From assembly GCF_000283155.1 (NCBI RefSeq), contig NW_004454207.1, forward strand, positions 12,608,014 to 12,672,013: DNA of 64,000 nt, given 5' to 3'. Shown here piece by piece: positions 34,217 through 46,949 of the stretch. Every line of letters starts with the position of its first letter. The first letter of the stretch is position 1. The DNA comes from Ceratotherium simum simum. Taxonomy: Eukaryota; Chordata; Mammalia; Perissodactyla; Rhinocerotidae. A program made the translations under genes and the position numbers. The notes under the pieces were generated by a model that saw nothing but the letters and a program-made list of their open reading frames with translations, made no database searches and was not told the origin of the DNA.

Positions 34217-34467
34217 TTTTTTTTCTTTTTTTTGGTGAGGAAGATTGACCCTGAGCTAACATCTGTTGCCAATCTTCCTCTTTTTGCTTCAGGAAGATTG
34301 GCCCTGAGCTAACATCTGTGCCAGTCTTCCTCTATTTTATATGTGGGTTGCTGCCACAGCATGGCTTGATGAGTGCTGTAGGTCCGTGCCTGGGATCCAA
34401 ACCAATGAACCTGGGCTGCCGAAGTGGAATGCGCCAAACTTAACCACTACGCCACCGGGCCAGCCCC
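34217..34467 (-). repeat. ERE-type SINE
   Basis: Poly-T, two bodies, diverged head ending gccaccgggccagcccc. Confidence 0.87.
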
Positions 34468-36351
34468 TTAAAATTAAACTTTTTATTATAAAATAATTGT
34501 GAATTCACATGCTGTTCTAAGAAATCATACAGCAAGATCCCAAGTACCCTTTGTGCAGTGTTCCCCAATGGTAACATCTTACAAGACTGTGGTACCATGT
34601 CACAACTAAGATACTGATATTGATACAGTCAAGACACAGGATTTTTCCATCACCAAGGATCCCTCATGCTGCCCTCATGTAACCACACCTGCTTTCCTCC
34701 TGCTCCCCCTCCTCCCCAGTCCTTCATCTCTGGCAACCACTAAAATGTTCTCCATTTCCATAATTTTGTCATTTCAAGAATGTTATGTAAATGGAATCAC
34801 ACCTTTTGGGATTGGCTTTTTTTTACTCAGTGTAATTCTCTGGAGATTCATCCAAGTTGTATGTATCAATAGTTCAATAATTCATTCTTTTTTATTACTG
34901 AAGAGTATTCCTTGGTATGGATGTACCATAGTTTGCTTAACCATTCACCCATTGAAGGACATCTTTCTTGTTTCCAGTTATTGCCTATTACAATTAAAGA
35001 TGCTGTAAACATTCATGTATGAGTCTTTGTGTGAACTTAAGTTTTCAGTTTCTCCAGAATAAATGCCTAGGAGTGCAATTGCTGAATCATGTAGTAGTTG
35101 CATGTTTAGTTTTTCAAAAAACTGCCAGACTGTTTCCAGAATTGCTGTACTATTTTACATTCCCACCAGCAATATATCCAGTTTTTCCATATCCACAGCA
35201 GCATTTAGTGTGGTCACTTTTTTATTTTAGCTGTTCTGATATGTGTGTAGTGATATCTTATTGTGGTTTTAATTTGCATCTCTAATGGCTAATGATATTT
35301 GAACATCCATTCATGGGCTTATTTACCATCTGTGTATCCTCTTTGGTAAAATGTCTGTTCATGTCTTTTCCTCATTTTGTAATGGGATTATTTGTTTTTG
35401 TTGCAGTTGAGTTTTGAGATACTAATCCTTTGTCAGATATGTGGTTTGCATATATTTTCTCCTAGTCTGTAACTTGACTTTTTATCCTCTAAATAAGGTC
35501 TTGCACACAGCAAAATTTTACATTTCGATGAAGTTCAACTTACTGTTTTTCCTTGTATGGTACTTTTGGTGTTAAATCTAGGAACACTTTGCCTGACCCT
35601 AGGTTTTGGAGATTTTCTTCTATGTTTTTTTCCTAAAAGTTTTATAGTTGTATGTTTTACATTTAAGTCCACAATCCATTTTGAGTTAATTTTTGTATAA
35701 GGTGTGAGGTTTAGGTTGAGGTTCTTTTTTTTGCCTATGAATGTTCAATTGATCCAGCACCATTTGATGAAAAGACTCTCCTTCCTCCATTGAATTACTT
35801 TTTGCATCTTTGTCAAAAATCATTTGAGCATATTTATGTGAATCTGTTTCTGGGTTCTCTATTCTGTTCATTGATCTATGTCTATCCCTCTGCAAATGTT
35901 ACACAATCTGGATTGCTGTAGCTATATATAAAATAAATCATGAAATCAGGTAGACTGATTCCTTCCACTTTATTCGTCTTTTTCAAAATAATTTAGCTAT
36001 TGTAGTTATTTTTTCTTTCCATATAAATTTTAGGATAAGCTTCTCTATATCTATAAGAAATATTGCTGGGATTTTGATAGGAATTGCATTAAACCTGTGT
36101 ATGAATTTGGGGAGAATTGACATCTTTTCTATGTTGAGTCTTCTAATCCATGAACACAGAATGTCTCTCCGTTTATTTAGATCTTGTATTTCTTTCATTA
36201 GTGTTTGGTAGTTTTCAGCATACAAATCCTATACATGTTTTGTTAAATTTACACCTAAGTATTTCATTTTTTTGACTGAATGTAAATGGTATTGTATTTT
36301 AAAATTTGGTGTCTATGTGTTTATTGCTAATATATAGAAATACAGTTGATT

Positions 36352-36609
36352 CTATTATTTTTTTTAATTTTTTTATTTTTGTGAGGCGATCAGCCCGGAG
36401 CTAACATCTGCCAATCCTCCTCTTTTTGCTGAGGAAGACTGGCCCTGGGCTAACATCCGTGCCCATCTTCCTCCACTTGATATGGGACGCCGCCACAGCG
36501 TGGCTTGCCAAGCAGTGCGTTGGTGCACGCCCAGGATCCGAACCGGGGAACCCCGGGCCGCCGCAGTGGAGCGCACGCACTTAACCACTTGCGCCACCGG
36601 GCTGGCCCC
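36352..36609 (-). repeat. ERE-type SINE in the L1
   Basis: Perfect 15-bp duplication gaaatacagttgatt at 36337 and 36610. Confidence 0.93.
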
Positions 36610-37128
36610 GAAATACAGTTGATTTTATATGTTTATTTTGTATCTTGTGACCTTGCTGAAGTTATTTATTAGTTCTAGGAGTTCTTTTATAGATTTTTTG
36701 CATACACATTCTTGTCTTCTGCAAATAGGGACAGTTTTCTTTCTTTCTTTCCAATCAAGATGCCTTTTATTTCCTTTTTTTGCCTTGTTGCCCTGGCTAG
36801 GACTTCCAGTACTATGTTGAATAAGGTGATGAGAGCATACATCCTTGCCTTGTTCCTGTTCTTAGGGGGAAAGCAATCAGTCTTTCACCAATAGGTACAT
36901 GTTAGCTGTAAGTGTTTTTGTAGATTTTCTTTATCAAGTTGAAGAACTTGCCTTCTATTCCTAGTTTTCTGAGAGTTTTTATGGGGAAAGGGTGTTGAAT
37001 TTTGTCAAAGCTTTTTCTGCATCAATTGATATAATTATGTAATTTTTCTTCTTTAGCTTGTTGATGTGATTTTTTAATATTGAACGAGGTTTGCATCCAG
37101 GGAATAAACCTCACTTGGTCATGGTGTA

Positions 37129-38057
37129 TGATTCTTTTAAAAAAAATTTATTGTGGTAAAATACACATAGCATAAGATTTATCATTTTAGCCATTTAAAA
37201 GTGTACAGTTGTCACTAAGTGCATTCATGATGTTGTGCAGCGATAACCGCTATCTAATTCCAGAACATTTTCATCACCCCAGAAGGAAACCTTATACTCA
37301 TTAAGCAACCGCTCCCCATTCCCATTCCTCCCAGCCCCTGGCAACCACTAATCTGCTTTTTGTTTCTGTGGATTTGCCAACTCTGCATATTTCATATAAA
37401 TGGAATTATACAATATGTGGCCTCTTGTGTCTGGTTTCTTTCACTTAGCATAATGTTTTCAAGGTTCATCCATGTCATAGCACATGTCAGTACTTCATTC
37501 CTTTCTATGACTGAATAATATGCCATATTTTGTTTATCCATTCATCTGTTGATGGACATTTGGGTTGTTTCCATCTTTTGGCTATTGTGGATAGTGGTGC
37601 TATGAACATTCACATACCAGTTTTTGTTTGAACACCTGTTTTCAATTCTTTTGGGTCTATATCTAGAAGTGGAATTACTGGGTCATATGGTAATTCAATG
37701 TTTTAACTTTTTGAGGAACTGCCAAACTCTTTTCCAAAGTGGCTACACCATTTTACATTCCTACCAGGAGTGTATGAGGGTTCATTTCTTCCCATCCTCA
37801 TCAATACTTCTTTATTTTACATTTTGTTGTTGTTGTTGTTATGGCCATCCTAGTGGGTGTGAAATGTTATCTCGTGTTTTTGATTTGCATTTCCCTAATG
37901 ATTAATGATGTTGAGCATCTTTTCATGTGCTTGTTAGCCATGCGTATATCTTCTTTGGAGAAATGTCTATTCAAGTCCTTTGCTCATTTTTTAAGTGAGT
38001 TCTCTTTATGTTGTTTAGTTGTACAAGTTTTTATATATTCTGTATACTAGAGGCCAT
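37129..38057 (-). mobile_element. L1 inserted into an older L1
   Basis: Starts with tttattgtggtaaaatacac (antisense 3' end) and stops in ORF2. Flanked by tatgattctttt (37126) and tataattctttt (38058), where the host L1 resumes. Confidence 0.78.
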
Positions 38058-38542
38058 ATAATTCTTTTTATTTATTGCTGAATTCTATTTGCTAAATTGT
38101 GTTAATGATTTCACATCTATATTCATGAGGAATATTGGCTGTAGTTTTCATTTTTTGTATCGTGTCTCTGGTTTTTGTCAGGGAAATACTAGCTTCATAA
38201 AATGAATTGGGAAGTGTTCCCTCTTCTGTTTTCTGGAAGAGATTGTATATAATTGATGTTAATTCTTTAAAAGTTTGGTATAATTCTCCAGTGGAAGCCA
38301 TCGGGAACTGGAGATTTCTTTCTTTGGGATTTTTAAGATTAAAAATTCAATTTTCTGAAGAATATAGGGCTATTCAAATTATGTATTTCATTTTGGGTGC
38401 ATTGCGGTAGTTTTTGCTTTTTGAAGAATTGGTGTGTTTAATCTTAGTTGTCAAGTTTTTGTGTGTAGAGTTGTTTGTAGTGTTCCTTTATTATCCTTTC
38501 TATGTCTACAGAGTCTGTAATGATATCCCCTATTTCATTCTT

Positions 38543-38814
38543 TTTTTTTTTTTTAAAGAATGGCTTTTTATTTTATTTTATTTTGTGAGAAAGATCAGCC
38601 CTGAGCTAACATCTGCTAATGCTCCTCTTTTCGCTGAGGAAGACTGGCCCTGGGCTAACATCCATGCCCATCTTCCTCCACTTTATATGGGACGCCACCA
38701 CAGCATGGCTTGACAAGCGGTGCGTGGGTGCGCGCCTGGGATCCGAACCGGCGAACCCCGGGCCACCGCAGCGGAGCACATGCACTTAACCGCTTGCGCC
38801 ACTGGGCTGGCCCC
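38543..38814 (-). repeat. ERE-type SINE in the L1
   Basis: Near-perfect duplication atcccc(t/cc)atttcattctt at 38525 and 38815. Confidence 0.92.
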
Positions 38815-39104
38815 ATCCCCCCATTTCATTCTTGATGTTGGTAGTTTGTGCCCACCCTCTCCCTTCCTTGCTCCCTCTCCCCTCTTTGGTTGATTTCTAG
38901 AACACTAAAATGGTTGTTTTTGTCAATTGTATTCAACTTTATAGTTACTTTTCTGGGAAAGGATTTGCCTTCCACCTTCCCTGGAAGTCTCACCTCTACT
39001 ATAGTTTTATTTTAATAGATTTCTTTTTCCAGGTGAAGGAAGGTTCCTTTTAATTCTAATTCTCTTAGGGGTTTTTTATTTTGTTTTGTTTTAAATAATG
39101 AATA

Positions 39105-39366
39105 GGGGCCAGCCCGGTGGCATAGCAGTTAAGTTCACACGCTCTGCTTCGGTGGCCCAGGGTTTGCAGGTTCGGATCCTGGGCGATGACTGATGCACTG
39201 CTTCTCAAGCCGTGCTGTGGCAACATCCCATATAAAGTAGAGGAAGATGGGCATGGGTGTTAGCCCAGGGCCAATCTTTCTCAGCAAAAAGAGGAGGATT
39301 GGCATTGCATGTTAGCTCAGGGCTAATCTTCCTCAGACACACAAAAAAATAAGAAAATACATAAAT
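39105..39366 (+). repeat. ERE-type SINE
   Basis: Forward copy with perfect duplication aaataatgaata at 39093 and 39367. Confidence 0.92.
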
Positions 39367-40080
39367 AAATAATGAATAAATGTTCATTGTCTCTTCTGTA
39401 TCTTGTGAGATGATTATATTTTTTCCTTTAGTCTATAAAATATTATATTACTAGATTTTCTGATGTTGAACTTCTTCTTGATGCAGTCCTCAAAAAGTTC
39501 TACTTGGTTGTACCACATTCCTTTTTTTTAATACACTGCTTAAATTTGGTTTATTATTTTATTTAGAAGATTTGCATGCATATTAATGTGAGATTGATCT
39601 AAAGTGTTAATTTTTTTTAGTTTTTTGGGTTTGATATCAAGTTTATATTGTCCCATAAAATGGGCTGAGTGACTTTTCCACTTCTATTTTCTGAAATATA
39701 CTGTTTAATATAGGGAGATTTTCTTCTGAAGATATGGTAAAACTTTTTAGTAAAACTATGTGAGCTTGGTATTTCTTATCATGAGAGACATTTGATTATC
39801 AGTTCCTATTTTGGTAATTTATATTTTTCTTGCAATCTTTCCATGTCTTCTTAGTTTTCAGAAGTACTGGAATAGTTTTTCATGGTATTCTCATATATGT
39901 TGTTAAAAATCTCTACTGTTATTGTTTATTATATTTCCTTTTCTGTTTCTAAATTGTTTATTTTCTCACTCCTCTTGCTGATCAGAGTTCCTGGAGTTTT
40001 TTTCTATTTTAGTAGTTTTGTCAGAAAACAAGACTTTGGTTTTATTGATTACTGTTTTGTTTTCTATCATTAATTTCTTT

Positions 40081-40370
40081 TTTTTTTTTGAGGAAGATCA
40101 GCCCTGAGCTAACATCCGTGCTAATCCTCCTCTTTTTGCTGTGAAGACCGGCTCTGAGCTAACATCTATTGCCAATCCTCCTCCTTTTTTTTCCCCAAAG
40201 CCCCAGTAGATAGTTGTATGTCACAGCTGCACATCCTTCTAGTTGCTGTATGTGGGACGCGGCCTCAGCATGGCCAGAGAAGTGGTGCGTCGGTGCACGC
40301 CCGGGACCCGAACCCTGGCCGCCAGTAGCGGAGTGTGCGCACTTAACCGCTAAGCCACGGGGCCGGCCCT
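40081..40370 (-). repeat. ERE-type SINE, long form, first of a same-site pair
   Basis: Left flank ctatcattaatttcttt (40064), right flank taatttcttt. Confidence 0.9.
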
Positions 40371-40380
40371 AATTTCTTTC

Positions 40381-40647
40381 TTTTTTTTTTCTTTTGTCCT
40401 TTTGTGAGGGAGATCAGCCCTGAGCTAACACCTAATGCTGATCCTCCTCTTTTTTTTTTTTTTTTGCCAAGGAAAATTGGCCCTGAGCTAACATCTGTGC
40501 CCATCTTCCTCTACTTTATGTGGGACACCGCCACAGTGTGGCGTGACAAGCGGTGCTTCGCTGCACGCCCAGAATCCGAACCCACAAACCCTGGGCAGCC
40601 GCAGCGGAGTGTGTGCACTTAACTGCTTGCGCTACTGGGCCGGCCCT
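40381..40647 (-). repeat. ERE-type SINE, second of a same-site pair
   Basis: The right flank ctatcattaatttc (40648) repeats the sequence left of the first element. Confidence 0.88.
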
Positions 40648-40856
40648 CTATCATTAATTTCTGCTCTTATATTTTTTACACCCGTCTTTCTACTTATTTT
40701 GAGTTAATTTTTTTCACTCTAGGGTCCTGAACTGAATATGTAACTCATTTATTTTCAGGTTTTCCTATTTTTGTTTTTGCAACTTTTTACAAAAAATCAA
40801 GCCCCTTCCCCAGGAGCGGCCACTGGGCCCATCCTGTTCCTTAAGGCTCAGGGTGT

Positions 40857-41185
40857 TATTTTACTTTTTATTGATATATAATTCACATATTGTTAACCTC
40901 ACCCGTTTAAAGTGCATGATTCAGAGGTTCTTAGTATATTCAGAAAGCTGTGCAACCATCAACACTATCTAATTCCACAAGCTGAAGCCCCATATGCATT
41001 AGGCAGTCATTCCCAGCTCCAGCCCCTGGAAACCACTAATCTACTTTCTGTCTCTATGGATTTGCCTATTCTAGACATTTAATATATATGAAATCATAAC
41101 AATATATGGGCTTTTACACTTGGCTTCTTTGATTTAGCATAATGTTTTCAAGGTTCATCCATGTGGTAGCCTGTATCAGTACTTG
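40857..41185 (-). mobile_element. Old L1 3' end
   Basis: Antisense tail: ttattgatatataattcaca, gtgcaaccatcaacactatc, ggaaaccactaatctac. Confidence 0.75.
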
Positions 41186-41605
41186 TATTAGTTTCCTAGG
41201 GCTGACATGACAAAATACTACAAAATCGGTGACTTAAACAACAGAAATTTATTTTCCCACAGTTCTGGAGGCTAGAGGTCTGAGATCAAGGTGTCAGTAG
41301 GGATGGTTCCTTCTGAAGGCTATGAGAGAGAATCGGTTCCAGGCCTCTTTCCTAGCTTCTAGTAGTTCGCTGGCTATCTTGGGCATTCCTTGGCTTGTAG
41401 GGGGAGAGCGTTGAATCGTTCTGCATTGAGTATGATGTAGGCTGCGTGTTTGTCACAGATACCCTCTGCTTGTCCCAGTTTTAATGGGCTAAAATTGGCT
41501 ACGGGGTTCAGGTGTTCTCAGTGTGATCCCTCCATCATAAAAGTCCCCTTTCACCTCTCATCTAGAGGTTCTGCTCTCCACTGATAATTGTAACCTAAAT
41601 CCATA
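41186..41605 (-). mobile_element. MaLR-type LTR remnant (MLT1/MST-like)
   Basis: Antisense landmarks gtattagtttcctagggctg, cagttctggaggctagaggt, gagatcaaggtgtcagtagg and gcattccttggcttgtag. Solitary LTR with no internal region. Confidence 0.65.
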
Positions 41606-41639
41606 ACTTCACTAGGGGTGGCAAAATGTTGATTTTCTA

Positions 41640-42165
41640 ATTCTCTCATTCTTTCTTAATTTTTTGGCTGGAGTTCTGTGAAACAGAAATTTTCTCCATT
41701 AACTATTTGGTAACCTTAGAGTCCTGCCTAGGGACAAGAATGCCAGGATAAATGCTCGATTCTTTTTCTTTATCAATTTGCAATATTATGAGATGGCGCT
41801 CTAGCACAGAGAGGTTTGTTAAAATTACCTCTGTGGTTTCATGTATATTATATATTTTATGTATTTCAATCAATTACAGTCATTATTTCTGATGCTCAAA
41901 TTGTCCCTTGTTTGGCCAGTGGGGCCCCTTCAAGGTGACTCCTCTGCCCTTCTGGTAGCATCCTTGCAACTTGTCCCAGGTTTGTCTTGTACATTTCCTG
42001 TCCCACATTTGGAATCAGCCATTTTGGGGCTTTCTTTTTTTATTTAAAATTAATCCGTTTAAGAATTAAAAAGTTACCTCAAAATACTGATTTTGCTATA
42101 CCCTGTACATTTGGTATGTAGTGCTTACATTCCAATTCAGCTATAAATATTTGGTAATTTCTTTT
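41640..42165. other. Old repeat-like sequence, unclassified
   Basis: The phrases tttgtcttgtacatttcctg and ggaatcagccatttt resemble the L1 tail at 25.4 kb. No exon seen. Confidence 0.3.
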
Positions 42166-42780
42166 TTGATTTAATCTTTTTAAAAAACAGCTTTATTGAG
42201 ATATAATTCACATACTATACAATTCACCCATTTAAAATGTACAATTCAATGATTTTTAGTGTATGCATAGATATGTGCAACCATCACCACAGTGAATTTT
42301 AGAACATTTGAATCACCTCAAAAAGAAACCCCAGGGCCAGCCCCATGGCATAGTTAAGTGTGTGTGCTCTGCTGCTGGCGGCCCAGGTTCGGATTCAGGG
42401 CGCGCACCAACGCACCGCTTGTCAGGCCATACTGTGGTGACGTCCCACATAAAGTGGAGGAAGATGGGCACAGATGTTAGCTCAGGGCCAGTCTTTCTTG
42501 GCAAAAAGAGGAGGATTGGCATGGATGTTAGCTCAGGGCTGATCTTCCTCACAAAAAAAAAAAAGAAAGAAACCCCCTACCCTTTAGCTGTCGCCCTCCC
42601 CCCATTCCCTCATTCTCCAACTCTCCAGCCCTAATAACCACTAATCTACTTTCTGTTTCTATAGATTTTTCTATTCTAGACTTTCATATGAATGGAATTC
42701 TATAATATGTGGTATTTGTGTCTGGCTTCTTTGCCTTAGCATAATTCATGTTGTAGCATGTATCGGTACTTCATTCCTTT
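42166..42780 (-). mobile_element. Old L1 3' end with an ERE insert
   Basis: Antisense tail from aacagctttattgagatata to tcggtacttcattccttt. Closely similar to the copy at 43.05-44.06 kb. Confidence 0.78.
42333..42565 (+). repeat. ERE-type SINE
   Basis: Forward copy, 5' head missing a few bases (ggcatagttaagtg). Duplication aaagaaacccc at 42322 and 42566. Confidence 0.9.
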
Positions 42781-42782
42781 TT

Positions 42783-43034
42783 TATTTTTTATTTATTTTT
42801 TTGGTGAGGAAGATTGGCCCTGTGCTAACATCTGCCAATCCTCCTCTTTTTTTGCCGAGGAAGACTGGCCCTGGGCTGACATCCGTGCCCATCTTCCTCC
42901 ACTTTATATGGGACGCCGCCACAGCATGGCTTGCCAAGCAGTGCATCGGTGTGCGCCCGGGATCCAAACCGGCGAACCCCGGGCCGCCGCAGCAGAACGC
43001 GCGCACTTAACCGCTTGCGCCACCGGGCCAGCCC
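42783..43034 (-). repeat. ERE-type SINE
   Basis: Perfect duplication tcattccttttt at 42771 and 43035. Low divergence. Confidence 0.92.
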
Positions 43035-43046
43035 TCATTCCTTTTT

Positions 43047-44060
43047 TAAAAACAGCTTTATTGAGGGCTGGCCCCGTGGCTTAGCGGTTAAGTGCGCACG
43101 CTCTGCTACTGGAGGCCCGGGTTTGGATCCCGGGCGTGCACCGACGCACCGATTCTCCGGCCATGCTGAGGCCGCATCCCACATACGGCAACTAGAAAGA
43201 TGTGTAACTGTGACATACAACTATCTACCGGGGCTTTGGGGAAAAAAAAAAAGGAGGATTGGCAATAGATGTTAGCTCAGAGCCGGTCTTCTTCAACAAA
43301 AAGAGAGGAGGATTAGCACGAATGTTAGCTCAGGGCTGATCTTCCTCAGAAAAACAAACAAACAAAAAGCATCTTTATTGAAATATAATTCACATACCAT
43401 ACAATTCACCCATATAAAGTGTACAATTCACTGGTTTTTAGTATATTTATAGATATGTGCAACCATCAGCACAGTAAATTTTTAGAACCTCTTCATCACC
43501 TCAAAGATAAACCCGATACCCTCCAGCTATTATCCCCTTGCCTCTGAGCGCCCCCTTCCAGCCCCAAGAAACCACTACTTTCTGTTTCTATAGATTTCCA
43601 TGTTTTGGACTTTCGTATGACTGGAATCATATCATATGTGGACTTTTGTGACTGACTTCTTTTACTTAGTGTAATGTTTTCAAGGTTCATCCGTGTTATA
43701 GCATCTATCAGTACTTCATTCCTCTTCATTGCTGAGTAATATTCTATTGTATGGATATACCACATTTTGTTTATGCATTCGTCCCTTGATGGACATTTGG
43801 GTTTCTACCTTTTGGCTGTTATGAATAATGCTGCTATAAACATTTGTATACAAGTTTTTGTGTGGACATGTTTTCATTTCTCTTCAGTATATGCCTAGGA
43901 GTGGAATTACTGGGTCATATGGTAACTCTATATTTAATCATTTGAAGAACTACCAGACTGTTCCAAAGTGGTTGCACCATTTTGCATTCCCACCATCAAT
44001 GTGTGAGGGTACATATTTCTCCACATCTCACCAACACTTGTTGTTATGACCTTTTTTCCC
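43047..44060 (-). mobile_element. Old L1 3' end into ORF2, with an ERE insert
   Basis: Antisense tail then ORF2. Minus frame 43496-43765 reads MWYIHTIEYYSAMKRNEV, the late-ORF2 signature. Confidence 0.85.
43065..43364 (+). repeat. ERE-type SINE, long form, sense
   Basis: Forward long form with caactagaaagatgtgtaac and ctatctaccggggctttggg. Flanked by aacagctttattga and agcatctttattga. Confidence 0.9.
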
Positions 44061-44084
44061 CGTTGGCTACCTTCTTTTTATTTT

Positions 44085-45190
44085 ACATTGTTTATTTGAC
44101 AGCAGATGTTTTTTAAACTAAAGTCCATGGTTTACATTAGGATTCACTCTTTGTGTTATACATTCTATGGGTTTTGACAATTGTATAATTACATGTATTC
44201 ACCGTTACACTATCGTACAGAATAGTTTTACTGCCCTAAAAATCCCCTTGCTCCACCTACTCATACCTCCCTTCCCTCAAACCCCTGGCAACCACTGATC
44301 TTTTTACTGTCTCCATAGTTTTGCCTTTTCCAGAATGTCATATAGTTGGAATTATACAGTATGCAGCCTTTTCAGGTTACCTTCTTCCACTCAGCAATAT
44401 GCATTTAAAGTTCTTCCGTGTCTTCCTGGCTTGATAGCTCATTTCTTTTTAATCACTGAATAATATTCCATTGTATAAATGTACCACTGTTTGTTTATCC
44501 ATTCATCTACTGAAGGACATCTTGATTGTTTCCACATTTTGGCAGTTATGAGTAAAGCTGCTATAAACATTCATGTGCAGATTTTTGTGTGACATAAGTT
44601 TTCAATTCATCTGGGTAAATACCAAGGACAGCGATTGCTGGATCATATGATAAGAGAATATTTAGTTTTGTAAGAAACTGCCAAACTGTCTTCAAAAGTG
44701 GCTGTACATTTTGCATTCTCACCTGCAATGAATGAGAGTTCCTGTTGCTTATTATGACTTTTTGATTCTAGCCATCCTAGTGGGTGTGAAGTGATATCTC
44801 ATTATTGTTTTTATTTGCATACCCTGATGGCTAATGATGTTAAACATCTTTTCATGTGCTTATTGGCCATTTGTGTATCTTCCTTGGAGAAACGTGTGTT
44901 CAGATCCTTTGCTCATTTTAAAAATTGGGTTGTCTTTTTATTCTTGTGTTGTAAGGGTTCTCTAAATATTCTAGATACAAATCTCTTATCAGATTTATTA
45001 TCTGCAAATATGTTCTCCCATTCTATGGGTTTTCTGTGCATTTTCTTGATAGTGTCCTTTGAAGCACAAAATTTTTTCATTTTGATGAAGTCCAATTTAT
45101 TTACGTTTTCTTTTGTTGCTTGTACTTTTGGTATCATATCTAAGAATCCTTTGCCAAATCATGATTTACTCTTAAACCCATGAGTTATTT
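44085..45190 (-). mobile_element. Old L1 3' end into ORF2
   Basis: Minus frame 44913-45137 shows NVNKLDFIKMKKFCASKDTI and NIFADNKSDKRFVSRIF, diverged ORF2 C-terminal text. Confidence 0.82.
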
Positions 45191-45697
45191 AGTAGCACGT
45201 TAGTGTTCTAAACATCTCTTTTCAGCTTTATTGAGGTATAATTGACTAAACATTTATTTTTTTTCAAATATCTTTTTATTCTTTTCTATCTGAGAATGAG
45301 GTCTGTTTAATATTGATTCTTTGAAATTTGTTGAGACTTCATTTGTCACTTATATCTGGTCTTTTTTTATAAATGCTTCATATGTAATTCAGAAGAATGA
45401 ACAAATTTTTCTTGTTGGTGAATTTATCTTGTGGGTTTGCTGATCTTGAATGTATATTTTTTGTCTTTCTCCAAATTTAGGAAATTTTCAGCCATTATTT
45501 CTTCAGATATTTTTTTCTGCACTGATCTCTTCCGGCTCTCCTGGGACTCCAGTGGCACAAATGGTAGATCTTTTGATATTTTTTCACAGGCCTGAGGTTC
45601 TATTAAATTTCTTCAATCTTCTTTCTTTGCATTCTTTGGACTGGATAATTTCTATTGATCTGTCTTCAAACTCACTGACTCTTTCCTCTGTCATCTT

Positions 45698-46036
45698 TGA
45701 TGGTTAATTTTATGTGTCAACTTGGCTAGGTTATGGTGATCCCTGTAAATATTGCTGTGAAAGTATTCTTTAGATGTGATTAACATTTAAATCAATAGAC
45801 TTTGAGTAAAGCAGATTATCCTCTATAATGTGGGTGGGCCTCATCCAATCAGTTGGAGGCCTTAAGAGAAAGAAAAAACTGACCTCCCCTGAGGAAGAAA
45901 AAATTCTGCCTCTAGACTGCCTTTGGGCTCAAGACTGCAACATCAATTTTTCCCTGGGTCTCCTGCTGGCCCGTCCTAATGATTTTGGACTTGCTGGCCC
46001 CCACAATTGCGTTAGCCAATTCCTTAAAATTAATAT
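45698..46036 (+). mobile_element. Old dispersed element (LTR-like)
   Basis: gatggttaattttatgtgtc, tcaatagactttgagtaaag and ggcctcatccaatcagttgg are hallmarks of a common mammalian medium-reiteration element, probably an LTR. Confidence 0.5.
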
Positions 46037-46086
46037 CTAGATAGATATATATATAGATAAGATAGATATATAGATAGATATAAAAA
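46037..46086. repeat. TAGA/TATA microsatellite
   Basis: Interrupted (TAGA)n and (TA)n between the LTR-like element and the duplicated block. Confidence 0.85.
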
Positions 46087-46087
46087 G

Positions 46088-46394
46088 ATTCTCTTTATAA
46101 TTGATGTTTTGCAATTTCACTCCAATGTTTCAAAAAAAGTACCCACAAACTTCCAAAACTCTCCCTAGAGGGCAGTATTGTCCCCGTTGAGTCCATAGCA
46201 CTTTTGAAACAACTGCTGTCTCTTAACTGAGGTTGCTGTTTGGCCAGAGCCTGGCTGGGTTGTGAGATCTGGGCTGTAGTTCCCCAGTTTCTCATGGTCT
46301 CAAAGGCTAGACTAACCCCCTTTTTATAGGCAAAATGACATGGATTCCAACATTTTAAAGTAGGGGTTGTACCTGCAGTCCACATAATCCTCAT
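46088..46394. repeat. Direct duplication block, copy 1 (about 310 bp)
   Basis: Aligns almost end to end with 49345-49655, from gattctctttat to ccacataatcctcattt. Shared text includes acccacaaacttccaaaact and gaggttgctgtttggccaga. Not a recognised SINE or L1, apart from about 50 bp of L1-tail-like sequence at its left edge. Confidence 0.85.
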
Positions 46395-46560
46395 TTTTCA
46401 TATATATATTATATATATAAATATATGTATCATATTGTATATAAATATATATCATATATAAACATTTATATAATATAAATTATTGTATTATATTATAAAT
46501 ATATATATTTATAATATAATATAAATGTTTATACATGATATATATGATATATATTACACA
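46395..46560. repeat. AT-rich palindrome / microsatellite
   Basis: Nearly pure A/T. A perfect 34-bp palindrome at 46487-46520 extends imperfectly to arms at about 46447-46480 and 46521-46550 (aaacatttata facing ataaatgttt). Confidence 0.88.
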
Positions 46561-46641
46561 TTTACTTCTATTGAGCTCATCTAGTGAATTTTTTATTTCA
46601 TATGTTGATTTTATCCTCTAATTTTATCCTTTATCCATTTG

Positions 46642-46949
46642 AGGGGCTGGCCCTGTGGCATAGTGGTTAAGTGTGTGCGCTCCGCTGCTGGTGGCCCGGG
46701 TTCAGATCCTGTGTGTGCACCGAGGCACCACTTGTCAGGCCATGCTGTGGTGGCGTCCCATATAAAGTGGAGGAAGATGGGCACGGATGTTAGCCCAGGG
46801 CCAGTCTTCCTCAGCAAAAAGAGGAGGATTGGCAATAGATGTTGTTAGCCCAGGGCCAATCTTTCTCAGCAAAAGGAGGATTGGCATGAATGTTAGCTCC
46901 GGGCTGATCTTCCTCACACAAAAAAATAATAAAACAAAATAAAATAAAA
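46642..46949 (+). repeat. ERE-type SINE with an extra body unit
   Basis: Forward copy with three body repeats instead of two (46784, 46844, 46891). Duplication tatccatttg at 46632 and 46950. Confidence 0.9.

Larger units (their letters stand above)
34468..39095 (-). mobile_element. Old L1 (tail to mid ORF2), split by two EREs and a younger L1
   Basis: Antisense L1 from its 3' UTR (34.47 kb) into ORF2. Minus frames read [20 protein letters not shown] and [19 protein letters not shown] (35983-36225). It is interrupted at 36352-36609, 37129-38057 and 38543-38814 and continues after each. Confidence 0.8.
39380..40855 (-). mobile_element. Very old L1 ORF2 remnant, split by an ERE pair
   Basis: Antisense ORF2-like text (ttgatgcagtcctcaaaaag, atgtgagattgatctaaagt). 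Resumes after 40647. Confidence 0.5.
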
